A DNA stretch of 64,000 nt from NCBI RefSeq assembly GCF_018687935.1, contig NZ_CP061308.1:1854048-1918047 (forward strand). The letters run 5' to 3'. The notes under the pieces were generated by a model, which searched no databases, had not been told where the DNA came from, and saw only the letters and a program-made list of their open reading frames with translations. Positions within the stretch are counted from its first letter, which is position 1, and each line of letters opens with the position of its first letter. Source of the DNA: Polynucleobacter sp. JS-JIR-5-A7 (GTDB lineage Bacteria > Pseudomonadota > Gammaproteobacteria > Burkholderiales > Burkholderiaceae). This document shows, in pieces, positions 36,269-42,839 of the stretch. Made by a program: the position numbers and the translations under genes.

Positions 36269-37579
36269 ATGAGTAGAACCACCCCTATTCCATCGAGTAT
36301 TCAGACGATTTCTGGATACCCCAAGAAGTTAGTAGTGTATCTAACTTCTTCTAGTAAATATTACTGGGTCAGAGTGTTCTTTCAAGGGAAATATTTCACA
36401 AAATCGACTAAATCTACAAATTTGGTGGAATCAAAGAAATTCGGAATTAAGTTTTACGAACAAGTTCTTTTAAATAGTGTCATCACCAAGACTTCAGACA
36501 CAAACAAGTCATTTACGGTGGTGGGTCGAAATTACTTAGATTCAATTAAACCCATCACCATTCCTTCTGTATACCGAAATGATGAATCTCGATTTAAGAA
36601 TGAACTCTCCCCATTCTTTAATGAACAAGATATCTCCACCATCACTAATTCACAGATTAGTCGTTTACTACAAAAACTCACTGAAAAAGAACGTTCACTC
36701 TCGACTCTCAAACACTACATGGTAGTTCTACGAAAGATTTTGAAATACGGTATCTCAAATGACTTATTAGATAAGTTACCTGTTTTTCCGAAACTTTCTA
36801 GTAAAACAAGAACAACACAAAAACGAGATTACTTAACAGACGAAGAATATGAATCAATCGTCAGAATGAGTGAACTTTGTTCTGATGAGAAGTTAGTAGT
36901 GAGAGGTGTAGAAATAACACTAGAGATGAAATATCTGATTCAGTTCATGATTAATTCATTTATACGACCATCCGACTTACGAGTGATTAAACATAAACAC
37001 ATCACGATTAAAAAAGAAAATAAAGATGAGTGGATCGTGTTGTCACATCCCGCAACCAAGACAAACGCAAATGAAGTTCAATGTATGACTGCGTCAGTCG
37101 GTATATACAAGAAACTTTGTGAACTCAGATTAAAAAATCAGAAGACGATTTCTCCTGACGAATATGTGTTCTATCCACAATACAAGAATCGTGACACGAT
37201 GATGAGTGTTGTCGGTAGATTATTCAGAAAGATTGTAGAGAGAACAAATCTCGAAACAACGACAGATAAGAACATCACACTCTACTCATTACGTCACACG
37301 TCAATCATGATGAGATTAGTAAAGGGAAATGTAAATACATTACATCTTTCAAGAAACGCAAGAACATCCCAACAGATGATTGACCAGTTTTATAGTTCAC
37401 ACTTAACTACCGACCAAGTTCGTGTTCATCTACAACGATTTGAAAGTGTTGAGAAGAAAAAAGAAGAACAACTCAAAAAACGACTAGAACGAGAGAAAGA
37501 AAAAGAAATTAAGAGAAAAGTCGAAGAAAAGTTGAAATCTAAGACCCCCTCAAAAACCACCACAAAAGTTCAAAAATAG
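36269..37579 (+). CDS. int: Tyrosine-type site-specific integrase of the island
   Basis: A 436-residue tyrosine recombinase. The SAM-like core-binding domain spans about residues 85-180. The catalytic domain has Arg233 (SFIRPSDLR), the second box LYSLRHTS with Arg342 and His343, and the nucleophile Tyr375 in DQFYSSHLT. The C-terminal 50 residues are a highly charged Lys/Glu/Arg coiled-coil-like tail not usual in phage integrases. It reads away from attL, 128 bases from it, as expected for the enzyme that inserted the island into tRNA-Met. Its codon use is AT-rich like the rest of the island. No clear ribosome-binding site precedes the ATG. Confidence 0.93.
   Translation: MSRTTPIPSSIQTISGYPKKLVVYLTSSSKYYWVRVFFQGKYFTKSTKSTNLVESKKFGIKFYEQVLLNSVITKTSDTNKSFTVVGRNYLDSIKPITIPSVYRNDESRFKNELSPFFNEQDISTITNSQISRLLQKLTEKERSLSTLKHYMVVLRKILKYGISNDLLDKLPVFPKLSSKTRTTQKRDYLTDEEYESIVRMSELCSDEKLVVRGVEITLEMKYLIQFMINSFIRPSDLRVIKHKHITIKKENKDEWIVLSHPATKTNANEVQCMTASVGIYKKLCELRLKNQKTISPDEYVFYPQYKNRDTMMSVVGRLFRKIVERTNLETTTDKNITLYSLRHTSIMMRLVKGNVNTLHLSRNARTSQQMIDQFYSSHLTTDQVRVHLQRFESVEKKKEEQLKKRLEREKEKEIKRKVEEKLKSKTPSKTTTKVQK
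36323..36350. repeat. Perfect 10-bp inverted repeat in the integrase start, containing a GTATCTAACT motif
   Basis: AAGAAGTTAG / CTAACTTCTT with an eight-base spacer overlaps codons 19-28 of int. The right arm is part of a third GTATCTAACT copy (36337-36346), so integrase could bind its own gene start, or the repeat could fold in the mRNA. Confidence 0.45.
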
Positions 37580-37640
37580 TTCGGAATCAGAGTTAATATA
37601 TCTCTGTCAAAACATCAATAAATTGATTGGGGTCTCCACC

Positions 37641-38075
37641 ATGAAATTATCAAGAATGAGAAACTTTCTGATTCCAGTATCTCTAGGACTCATCATCTCA
37701 ACGAATGTATTTGGTCAATCACAATCATTCAGGTGTAATTTTTCAGATGGTCTATCAACAAACTGGGATTCGGGGAAACCATCTTCTAAGAGAACTTCAG
37801 ATATGAGTGAATTAATATTTGACCAAATTGATATTAAAAAAGGAACCGGTCGAATGATTGGTAATTCAGGATCTGAAACTGTTCAAGTTCTTAAAGGTGA
37901 TAGTTCAACTCATATTGTCGAAAGAACACCATCTGGAAATATGAATATCACAACTATATTTAATCCCACTCAAAAATATTCTGATTTGTATCCAGTAGTT
38001 CACAGTCGTCATATTAATTTGATGAGTGGTCCATTTCCATCTCAGTATGTTGGTTTATGTAAAAATTTAAAATGA
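37641..38075 (+). CDS. Small exported protein of unknown function
   Basis: A 144-residue protein with a signal peptide (about residues 1-26, ending NVFGQ), giving a mature protein of about 118 residues. After cleavage it has FRCNFSDG, a middle beta-rich part and ends YVGLCKNLK, so one cysteine near each end could form a disulfide. The ATG at 37641 has a GGGG stretch nine bases before it; an in-frame TTG at 37623 is a poorer start. It shares the plan 'signal - L/F-x-C ... G-x-C-x-K' with the lipoproteins at 48171 and 49978. A tiny membrane protein gene overlaps its stop. Confidence 0.75.
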   Translation: MKLSRMRNFLIPVSLGLIISTNVFGQSQSFRCNFSDGLSTNWDSGKPSSKRTSDMSELIFDQIDIKKGTGRMIGNSGSETVQVLKGDSSTHIVERTPSGNMNITTIFNPTQKYSDLYPVVHSRHINLMSGPFPSQYVGLCKNLK

Positions 38076-38236
38076 ATACTAATCTAATATTAGATTTTTA
38101 CGTTATTGGAATAGTAATATTTGGGGTGTTAGTTGGATACTTTATCAATAGAAATGATATAAAACATAACCCAAGAACAAAAGAAGACTTACTGAATAAT
38201 TTCTTAGACAACTTAGAGAAAAAGAAAAAAGACTAA
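38072..38236 (+). CDS. 54-residue single-span membrane protein
   Basis: ATG at 38072 overlaps the stop of the exported-protein gene (ATGA), and the frame runs to TAA at 38234. The product has one hydrophobic helix (about residues 9-25, VIGIVIFGVLVGYF) and a basic, Lys-rich tail (KKKKD). The coupling overlap and the sensible membrane topology argue that it is real. The function is unknown. Its last four bases overlap, convergently, the end of the next gene. Confidence 0.6.
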   Translation: MNTNLILDFYVIGIVIFGVLVGYFINRNDIKHNPRTKEDLLNNFLDNLEKKKKD

Positions 38237-38886
38237 TACTTCCCTGGAAACTCACCATTCGAAACATTCAACATGATTGTTTCACCCCACTTCATCCATC
38301 TTCCTAAGTTTCTCAATACATTGTCTAAGTCATTCTGATTAGTATTCAGAGTAGTCGGTAAAGTCATCTTCTTTTTACCTTCATAGTATTGAACAACCAT
38401 TGGTAAGAGTTTGGGTATCTTAGGTTTATTGTTCTTGAGATACACATCACGATAGATATTCAATACACTTCGAATTGTCTTGAGTTTAGGTTCCGATCCT
38501 TCTGTTAACTGATATCTACCAATCAAAACAGTCTTTTTCTTCTTACTTGATGACTTCTGTTCTTTTGTCAGGATATCTTTAAGTTGAGAAAGTGTTTCTG
38601 TGACAGATTGATTGAGTGGTACTTCTATCAAAATCCCATAAGGTGATTCCATCTCATCTTCTGACTTAACGACTTTGACTACAGGTTGTTCAAAGAGTTT
38701 TGAATGAGTCTTCCACCAGTCATCAAACTTGATATTCGTTATATCACCCCATGAATCATAAAAGTGTTTCGACTTCCTCAAATTTGATTGAACATCATTT
38801 ATCAATGACTGATGACATAACTTATAGAACTCAAACCAGAGTCTGTAGTTCTCTTTACGAATGAGTAAGTTTGAGGTGTTGTTCAT
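38233..38886 (-). CDS. Island protein of unknown function with FDDWW motif
   Basis: A 217-residue soluble, basic protein, divergent from the next gene. The first third has RLWFEFYKLCHQS and SWGDITNIKFDDWWKTHSKLFE; the middle has a lysine cluster (SSSKKKK) and the end an NxLG-RW patch. I have an impression that similar FDxWW proteins occur beside tyrosine integrases in marine and freshwater elements, but I cannot name a family. It might be a core element protein. No catalytic motif is visible. Confidence 0.6.
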   Translation of the reverse strand: MNNTSNLLIRKENYRLWFEFYKLCHQSLINDVQSNLRKSKHFYDSWGDITNIKFDDWWKTHSKLFEQPVVKVVKSEDEMESPYGILIEVPLNQSVTETLSQLKDILTKEQKSSSKKKKTVLIGRYQLTEGSEPKLKTIRSVLNIYRDVYLKNNKPKIPKLLPMVVQYYEGKKKMTLPTTLNTNQNDLDNVLRNLGRWMKWGETIMLNVSNGEFPGKY

Positions 38887-38926
38887 AGTAGGAACAATCT
38901 ACCATAAAAAGACAATACTATCTATC

Positions 38927-38938
38927 CGACAATTGTCG
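38927..38938. promoter_or_regulatory. Palindrome CGACAATTGTCG between divergent island genes
   Basis: A perfect 12-base palindrome in the 178-base divergent gap 38887-39064, 41 bases before the start of the FDDWW gene. The TTGTCG half-site recurs at 40863 upstream of the ribbon-helix-helix gene, so it may be an operator. Otherwise the gap shows only AT-rich DNA with a possible -10 (TATAGT) ahead of the plus-strand gene. Confidence 0.4.
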
Positions 38939-39064
38939 TAAATAGACTTTTATCGTTCTAAATCAATGACTTAAAGTGTATAGTGGTAAGTATAGATTGA
39001 GATTGATTGATTCAATTCCGAATCCAATATTCGATTTATATGACATCACTTATAGGAGATTTAA

Positions 39065-39271
39065 ATGAGTAAACCAATGTTACAAATAAACTTAACGATG
39101 ACTCATGGTGTTTGGGTAAAAGAATTCTCGGATCCAGAGGAAATGACAAAACAAATTGAAGAATTAATAAACAATAAAACTATTTCATTTGAGATGAACG
39201 ATAAATCATATTTAACTGACGACCATCATGAGTGTTATCTAGAAAAAATTAATTATCAGTATTTCAGATAA
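39065..39271 (+). CDS. Small hypothetical island protein (68 aa)
   Basis: A 68-residue soluble protein beginning MSKPMLQINLTMTHGVWVKEF with an acidic middle (DPEEMTKQIEELI) and a His/Glu-rich end (DDHHECYLEK). A good ribosome-binding site (TAGGAG) sits seven bases before the ATG. It has no recognisable domain. It could be a regulator or an anti-host factor by size, but nothing in the sequence supports a choice. Confidence 0.6.
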   Translation: MSKPMLQINLTMTHGVWVKEFSDPEEMTKQIEELINNKTISFEMNDKSYLTDDHHECYLEKINYQYFR

Positions 39272-39326
39272 TTTATATGTAACTGTCCATTCCTAAAGAA
39301 TCATCTAGATTCCTGAAACGACAGAA

Positions 39327-39407
39327 TAGTGACAACTAATAAAAATAACTAAGTCACTACACCCTTAATTTTTTTGATGTGAATAAAAGAACCTTTTTAA
39401 AGGGTGT
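39327..39407 (+). other. Two consecutive stem-loops between island genes
   Basis: TAGTGAC / GTCACTA (39327-39333 with 39353-39359) and ACACCCTT / AAGGGTGT (39359-39366 with 39400-39407) are perfect arms of seven and eight bases with loops of 19 and 33. The first is the most plausible terminator of the upstream 68-residue gene; a T run follows at 39369-39375. Confidence 0.45.
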
Positions 39408-39447
39408 GGGATTCTTTTGTTCAAAATTTATTGAAAGTAACTAAATT

Positions 39448-40128
39448 ATGAAATTATCAAATCAACTACAACTTCAAACTTATCAAACTACCTGTAAAAA
39501 CATGACTGTCGTAAATGAATACATCACTTCTTTCCAACAGTACACAAGAAACACCGTAGAGAACATCCTCAAATTAAGTTCACTAATTGTTGAGATGAAA
39601 GAAAAAGAAAAGTCTGGTGAACTGGATAAAACAGATATGAACTACTTCTGTTTCTCAGTCGGACTCAAAAGAGATGGTTCAACATTTAGAAAGTTTGAAC
39701 AGATTGGTAAACACTCTGAAATTTTCTGGAAGTATGTAGATAAGTTACCTGACTCTTACACTGTTCTCTATGAAATCACCACTCTTGATCCTGATAAGTT
39801 TGAAGAGTTAATGTGTAATGATGAAATTCATTCATATGTGACATTGAGGGATGTAAAGAGATTAGGAGGAAAAGTTCCTAATATGAACAGTTCCAATAAA
39901 TTCTCATCTTCTTCCGTTAGTCCAGTTCAAATGAAGAAGTTAATAAAGTCTATAAATCGTTTCACGATAACTGTTTCAAGAGATATACCAAAAACAGAAT
40001 TTGATTCAATAATTAAATTTCTAGATAAACTTCAGGAAAAACAACTTGTCAGATTTGAAATACCACAAATTACAGAGTATCAAGAAGATGATGAAAATGT
40101 TGTTGATGAAGAAGTTGTAACAATGTAA
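39448..40128 (+). CDS. Hypothetical island protein, possibly DNA-binding
   Basis: A 226-residue mostly helical protein. Residues about 35-125 (EMKEKEKSGELDK... SVGLKRDGSTFRKFEQIG ... PDSYTVLYEITTL ... TLRDVKRLGG) give the impression of a helix-turn-helix region like those in ParB/KorB or DUF3102-type proteins of plasmids and phage-related elements. After a Ser/Asn-rich linker (about 145-160) comes a second, smaller helical domain and an acidic tail. A strong terminator follows the stop. The assignment is weak; a role in element maintenance is only a guess. Confidence 0.5.
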   Translation: MKLSNQLQLQTYQTTCKNMTVVNEYITSFQQYTRNTVENILKLSSLIVEMKEKEKSGELDKTDMNYFCFSVGLKRDGSTFRKFEQIGKHSEIFWKYVDKLPDSYTVLYEITTLDPDKFEELMCNDEIHSYVTLRDVKRLGGKVPNMNSSNKFSSSSVSPVQMKKLIKSINRFTITVSRDIPKTEFDSIIKFLDKLQEKQLVRFEIPQITEYQEDDENVVDEEVVTM

Positions 40129-40138
40129 TAAAAATTCT

Positions 40139-40189
40139 CCCCACCACGAAACTGATTATTTCCAATAATTTTTTTCTGGTGGGGTTTTT
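40139..40189 (+). terminator. Large nested terminator after the 226-residue gene
   Basis: The outer stem CCCCACCA / TGGTGGGG is followed by TTTTT. The 30-base loop contains an inner perfect stem ATTATT-TCC-AATAAT. It begins 11 bases after the stop at 40128. Confidence 0.8.
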
Positions 40190-40219
40190 GTTATTTTGAA
40201 ATTTTTTTCAGGAGGTGAA

Positions 40220-40282
40220 ATGGTAAATATGACTTTATCCATACCTACAGACAACAACTTGTATAAATATAAGTATGAGTAG
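40220..40282 (+). CDS. Possible 20-residue leader peptide with a perfect Shine-Dalgarno
   Basis: AGGAGG (40210-40215) lies four bases before an ATG at 40220; the frame runs 20 codons to TAG at 40280 and contains four tyrosines in its second half. This is the best Shine-Dalgarno in the island but the spacing is short. It opens the long non-coding stretch 40190-40934 and could be a leader peptide or a chance match. Confidence 0.3.
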   Translation: MVNMTLSIPTDNNLYKYKYE

Positions 40283-40289
40283 TAAATAT

Positions 40290-40830
40290 TGGACAAGTCC
40301 CATGTGACACAGTCACTGATTACGGAACGACAGAAGTTAAGGACCGTGTCGTATCAAACTGTGAGACTAAGACAAATTACATAATGAGGACACCAAAGAC
40401 GAAGATGGGTGTTATTCAATAAAGATTATCGTCACGATGGGATGAAAAGACTCCCAAAACAGTCTGTATATCGTTTGTGTGGTTTCAGATTGTTACCGTT
40501 GGAAGAAACAGATGTAAAGGAAAAAGACTAACCGTCCTTCCTGATTAATCAACGAATCAGGTTATCTACACAAATGTGTCTGAGAGTTCCACACTCAGGT
40601 AATGATTCATCTATCTTCGGATAGGTGAATTGTATCTTCAAATTCCTCCTCAGATACATTGGATCTAGATAAGTTCTAGTTAATTGATTTCATCAATGTT
40701 ACTTCGTAACAATCCTATTTAATTTAATTATATGAATCTTGATACGAGGAACGAGTATCAAATGACGAAGTCATCCACTAGATTGTTCCTCCTGTGAACA
40801 AGTATGGTGACCAGTAACTTTCACCAGATT
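40290..40830. other. Hairpin-dense non-coding stretch (possible structured RNA or origin-like region)
   Basis: The 806 bases between the genes ending at 40128 and starting at 40935 contain no plausible gene longer than about 20 codons. From 40304 on there is a series of perfect inverted repeats: GTGAC-ACA-GTCAC (40304), ACGACA/TGTCGT (40327-40352), CCTGATT/AATCAGG (40540-40561), an 11-base stem with a TTCG loop and one G-T pair (40605-40630), TGTATCT/AGATACA (40631-40658), ATTGAT-TTC-ATCAAT (40683), TGTTAC-TTC-GTAACA (40697), TTGATAC/GTATCAA (40739-40761), ATGAC-GAA-GTCAT (40762) and TTGTTC/GAACAA (40783-40801). Short stems are expected in AT-rich DNA, but stems of seven to eleven bases this close together are notable. 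Strand unknown. Confidence 0.5.
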
Positions 40831-40863
40831 CCATTCCTTATAAATAACCATATAGAACTTACT

Positions 40864-40883
40864 TGTCGTTAACCATGTCGTTA
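40864..40883 (+). promoter_or_regulatory. TGTCGTTA direct repeats upstream of the ribbon-helix-helix gene
   Basis: Two exact TGTCGTTA copies begin at 40864 and 40876, a 12-base period, 52-71 bases before the start of the ribbon-helix-helix gene. Ribbon-helix-helix proteins commonly bind tandem repeats and repress their own operon. Direct evidence is limited to the repeat. Confidence 0.4.
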
Positions 40884-40934
40884 GATGTTAGTTCTCACTA
40901 GTCTTAGTTTCTATTCACTATCCAAAGGAAATCA

Positions 40935-41135
40935 ATGTCATTACAAATTCAATCTACACCACAAGTTCAATTTCCATTACGAATGAATCATGAACTTCAT
41001 ACACGATTTACCAAGATATCCACCACTACCAAGATTCCTAAATCAACACTAGGAAGACTTTCTATAACAAGATTTCTAGATGAAATCGATAAAAAAGGAA
41101 TAACAACTGTACTAAAAGAACTGGAGAACATATGA
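40935..41135 (+). CDS. Ribbon-helix-helix (Arc/MetJ-type) DNA-binding protein
   Basis: A 66-residue protein. After a polar N-terminus, VQFPLRMNHELHTRFTKIS gives the strand and first helix of the fold and IPKSTLGRLSITRFLDEIDKKG the turn and second helix. AAAGGAA before the ATG is a good ribosome-binding site. It is the first gene of a three-gene overlapping operon. By analogy it is a repressor, possibly an antitoxin-like or copy-control regulator of the element. The next genes do not look like known toxins. Confidence 0.65.
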   Translation: MSLQIQSTPQVQFPLRMNHELHTRFTKISTTTKIPKSTLGRLSITRFLDEIDKKGITTVLKELENI

Positions 41136-41329
41136 ACAAAATTAAATCATTTCGTCGTTTTATGAAAGAAGAGAAAGAGAAGTATTACACCTGTGACCTG
41201 AATCCTGATATGAGTAAAGATGATGTTATCTATCTCTTTAATGAACTCATACCACTCACTATGAAGATGTTAAAGAACGGTCAAGTTCTTATTACAGTCG
41301 AACCAGTTCTTGATGGTGAAGAAGAATGA
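41132..41329 (+). CDS. Small hypothetical island protein (65 aa)
   Basis: A 65-residue protein, strongly charged (basic N-terminus KIKSFRRFMKEEKEK, acidic C-terminus LDGEEE). Its ATG overlaps the stop of the ribbon-helix-helix gene by four bases (ATGA), implying coupled translation. There is no recognisable domain. The hydrophobic middle (DVIYLFNELIPLTMKML) could form a helix for dimerisation. The function is unknown. Confidence 0.6.
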   Translation: MNKIKSFRRFMKEEKEKYYTCDLNPDMSKDDVIYLFNELIPLTMKMLKNGQVLITVEPVLDGEEE

Positions 41330-41502
41330 ATAAACAACTGACAGACCATCTCGTAAAAGAATCAATACATTCTTACTTCTTTAATCCCAAGATGAAAGAT
41401 TCCTCCATACAGTCTGACTTACAAGAACTGACACAAATAGTGAAGAAATTATCTAAAAAGAAACACTATGTTGTTTTTATAGTGGAAGATAAAGTATATT
41501 AA
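41326..41502 (+). CDS. Small hypothetical island protein (58 aa)
   Basis: Its ATG overlaps the preceding stop by four bases (ATGA) and the frame runs 58 codons to TAA at 41500. The product has a Lys-rich stretch (KKLSKKKHYV) followed by a hydrophobic end (VVFIVEDKVY). As with its two partners, coupling suggests it is real and that the three act together. It shares the motif 'short helix then strand' with the 65-residue neighbour but no clear homology. Confidence 0.55.
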   Translation: MNKQLTDHLVKESIHSYFFNPKMKDSSIQSDLQELTQIVKKLSKKKHYVVFIVEDKVY

Positions 41503-41548
41503 TTATGTAATTTATATCATTTTTAAATCAACAAATCGGTGGATCTTT

Positions 41549-42019
41549 ATGACTAACAATCGTGATGAAGAAATTGAAAAGTACTTAAAACATCTTCAAA
41601 AAGAAGAGGAAGAAAATGAGTATGAAGATGATGAAGATAATCGTTTCAGAATCGAAACTACCACCACTAATAGTATTGTTGAGAGAAGAACGTACGGTGG
41701 GAATGGAAAAGACTTTGTCATTGAAACACTTTGGAGGTCGGGTTATGTGATTGTTGTAGATGAACCCTATCTACCAGATGACTACGATCCTGAAGTGGGA
41801 ATCGATATTCTTAAACTTGATACAGATATCGATGACCAAGATTTCACAGATGGATCATCAGAATTTATATTTGGGGATGGTTTCACCATCGAAGAACAGG
41901 AGGAAATTAAGAGTATTTACGAAGATGAAGATGAAGAAGGTCTAAGAGAGTTAGGTTACGAATTCTATGTTGGTGAATATTGTTTCTTCGGTAAGTTAAA
42001 GATAGAAAAGGTTGAGTGA
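41549..42019 (+). CDS. Highly acidic hypothetical protein
   Basis: A 156-residue protein with about 48 Asp/Glu against about 16 Lys/Arg, giving a very negative charge, concentrated in the N-terminal KEEEENEYEDDED, the middle DTDIDDQDF and EDEDEE near the end. A beta-strand segment SGYVIVVDEPY is conserved-looking. Such acidity is seen in DNA-mimic and anti-restriction proteins carried by mobile elements, but also in many others, so that role is only a possibility. A GGTGGA ribosome-binding site precedes the ATG. Confidence 0.55.
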   Translation: MTNNRDEEIEKYLKHLQKEEEENEYEDDEDNRFRIETTTTNSIVERRTYGGNGKDFVIETLWRSGYVIVVDEPYLPDDYDPEVGIDILKLDTDIDDQDFTDGSSEFIFGDGFTIEEQEEIKSIYEDEDEEGLRELGYEFYVGEYCFFGKLKIEKVE

Positions 42020-42068
42020 TCTTCTATCTTCACACTACGAATCAATGATGACTTAAATGATCAGGTTA

Positions 42069-42698
42069 TCAATCAAATACGGTATCAACAATTCCATCTT
42101 TCAATAGTTCTGATGAACCTACCTGAAGCATATTCTTGCAACTTGTCATTTCTTCATAACTAATCCATTTTTTTGAAGATTTGTCATTTAACATCATTTT
42201 GATATGGTTATATCCAAGTTCAATAATTTTCCTATCAATTGAGTCAATTGCAGTTTTCATTGAGATACACCTTCCATCGTCAACAGATGCTTGATGAAAC
42301 CCCATCGTTCTATATTTTTGTATATTTCTTTTAACACCACCAACAAATATGTAACCACATGCTGAGTCACAAGAATCAGTTATGAATGTTTCAATATTTT
42401 TCTCTCGTACCGTCTTACCAATTTCTATACTGTAAAGTAACTTACCGCCATTTGAATTCAGGTATAGAGATATTTTTTTACAATTTTTCTTTTCAAAGAG
42501 AGACAGAACATCACTAAATTTATAACCCAAGTCTTCATCAACTAGACCAGATATTTTTATCACGCAGTTATTTGGATTCGAGAATTGATATGTAATGAGT
42601 CCATTGTCATATCTTTGTGTAGCAATTTGTTCATTTGTAAAGAGGATAAAAATAAGTACCGAACAAATGCAGAGGAATGTGAGTGTGATGTATTTCAA
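42069..42698 (-). CDS. Exported ClpP-like serine protease (COG3904-like)
   Basis: A 209-residue protein with an N-terminal membrane anchor or signal (about residues 4-22) and a ClpP/crotonase-type fold: strand KISLYLNSNGGKLLYSIEIG with the oxyanion Gly-Gly (84-85), the nucleophile Ser112 in CDSACGYIFVGG, and His135 in MGFHQA. The Cys pair flanking Ser112 (Cys110, Cys114) suits an exported protein. The start codon is TTG at 42698 with a weak ribosome-binding site; the signal supports it. It would be a periplasmic or membrane-facing protease. It is the last gene of the long minus-strand cluster. Confidence 0.75.
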   Translation of the reverse strand: MKYITLTFLCICSVLIFILFTNEQIATQRYDNGLITYQFSNPNNCVIKISGLVDEDLGYKFSDVLSLFEKKNCKKISLYLNSNGGKLLYSIEIGKTVREKNIETFITDSCDSACGYIFVGGVKRNIQKYRTMGFHQASVDDGRCISMKTAIDSIDRKIIELGYNHIKMMLNDKSSKKWISYEEMTSCKNMLQVGSSELLKDGIVDTVFD

Positions 42699-42839
42699 AA
42701 GAGAATTTTAAAAAATAATTAGAAATATTCTGTAAAAAAGAAGAGTTAAGTTAAAACCTATTAGAGAATTTTTTACAAATACCCTCGAGATTAATAAAAA
42801 GTTCTACCGTATTTAATTACTTTTTATATAGAGTACTCA

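Noticed and set aside
40262..40846. Two TATAAATA sequences (40262, 40839) resembling T4-type late promoters
   Set aside because: The octamer is all A/T and should occur a few times by chance in 13.7 kb of such DNA, and no late-gene set lies downstream.
40935..41502. Toxin-antitoxin module (ribbon-helix-helix gene plus two small partners)
   Set aside because: The partners show no RelE, ParE, MazF, PIN or HipA-like pattern, so only a regulator operon is supported.
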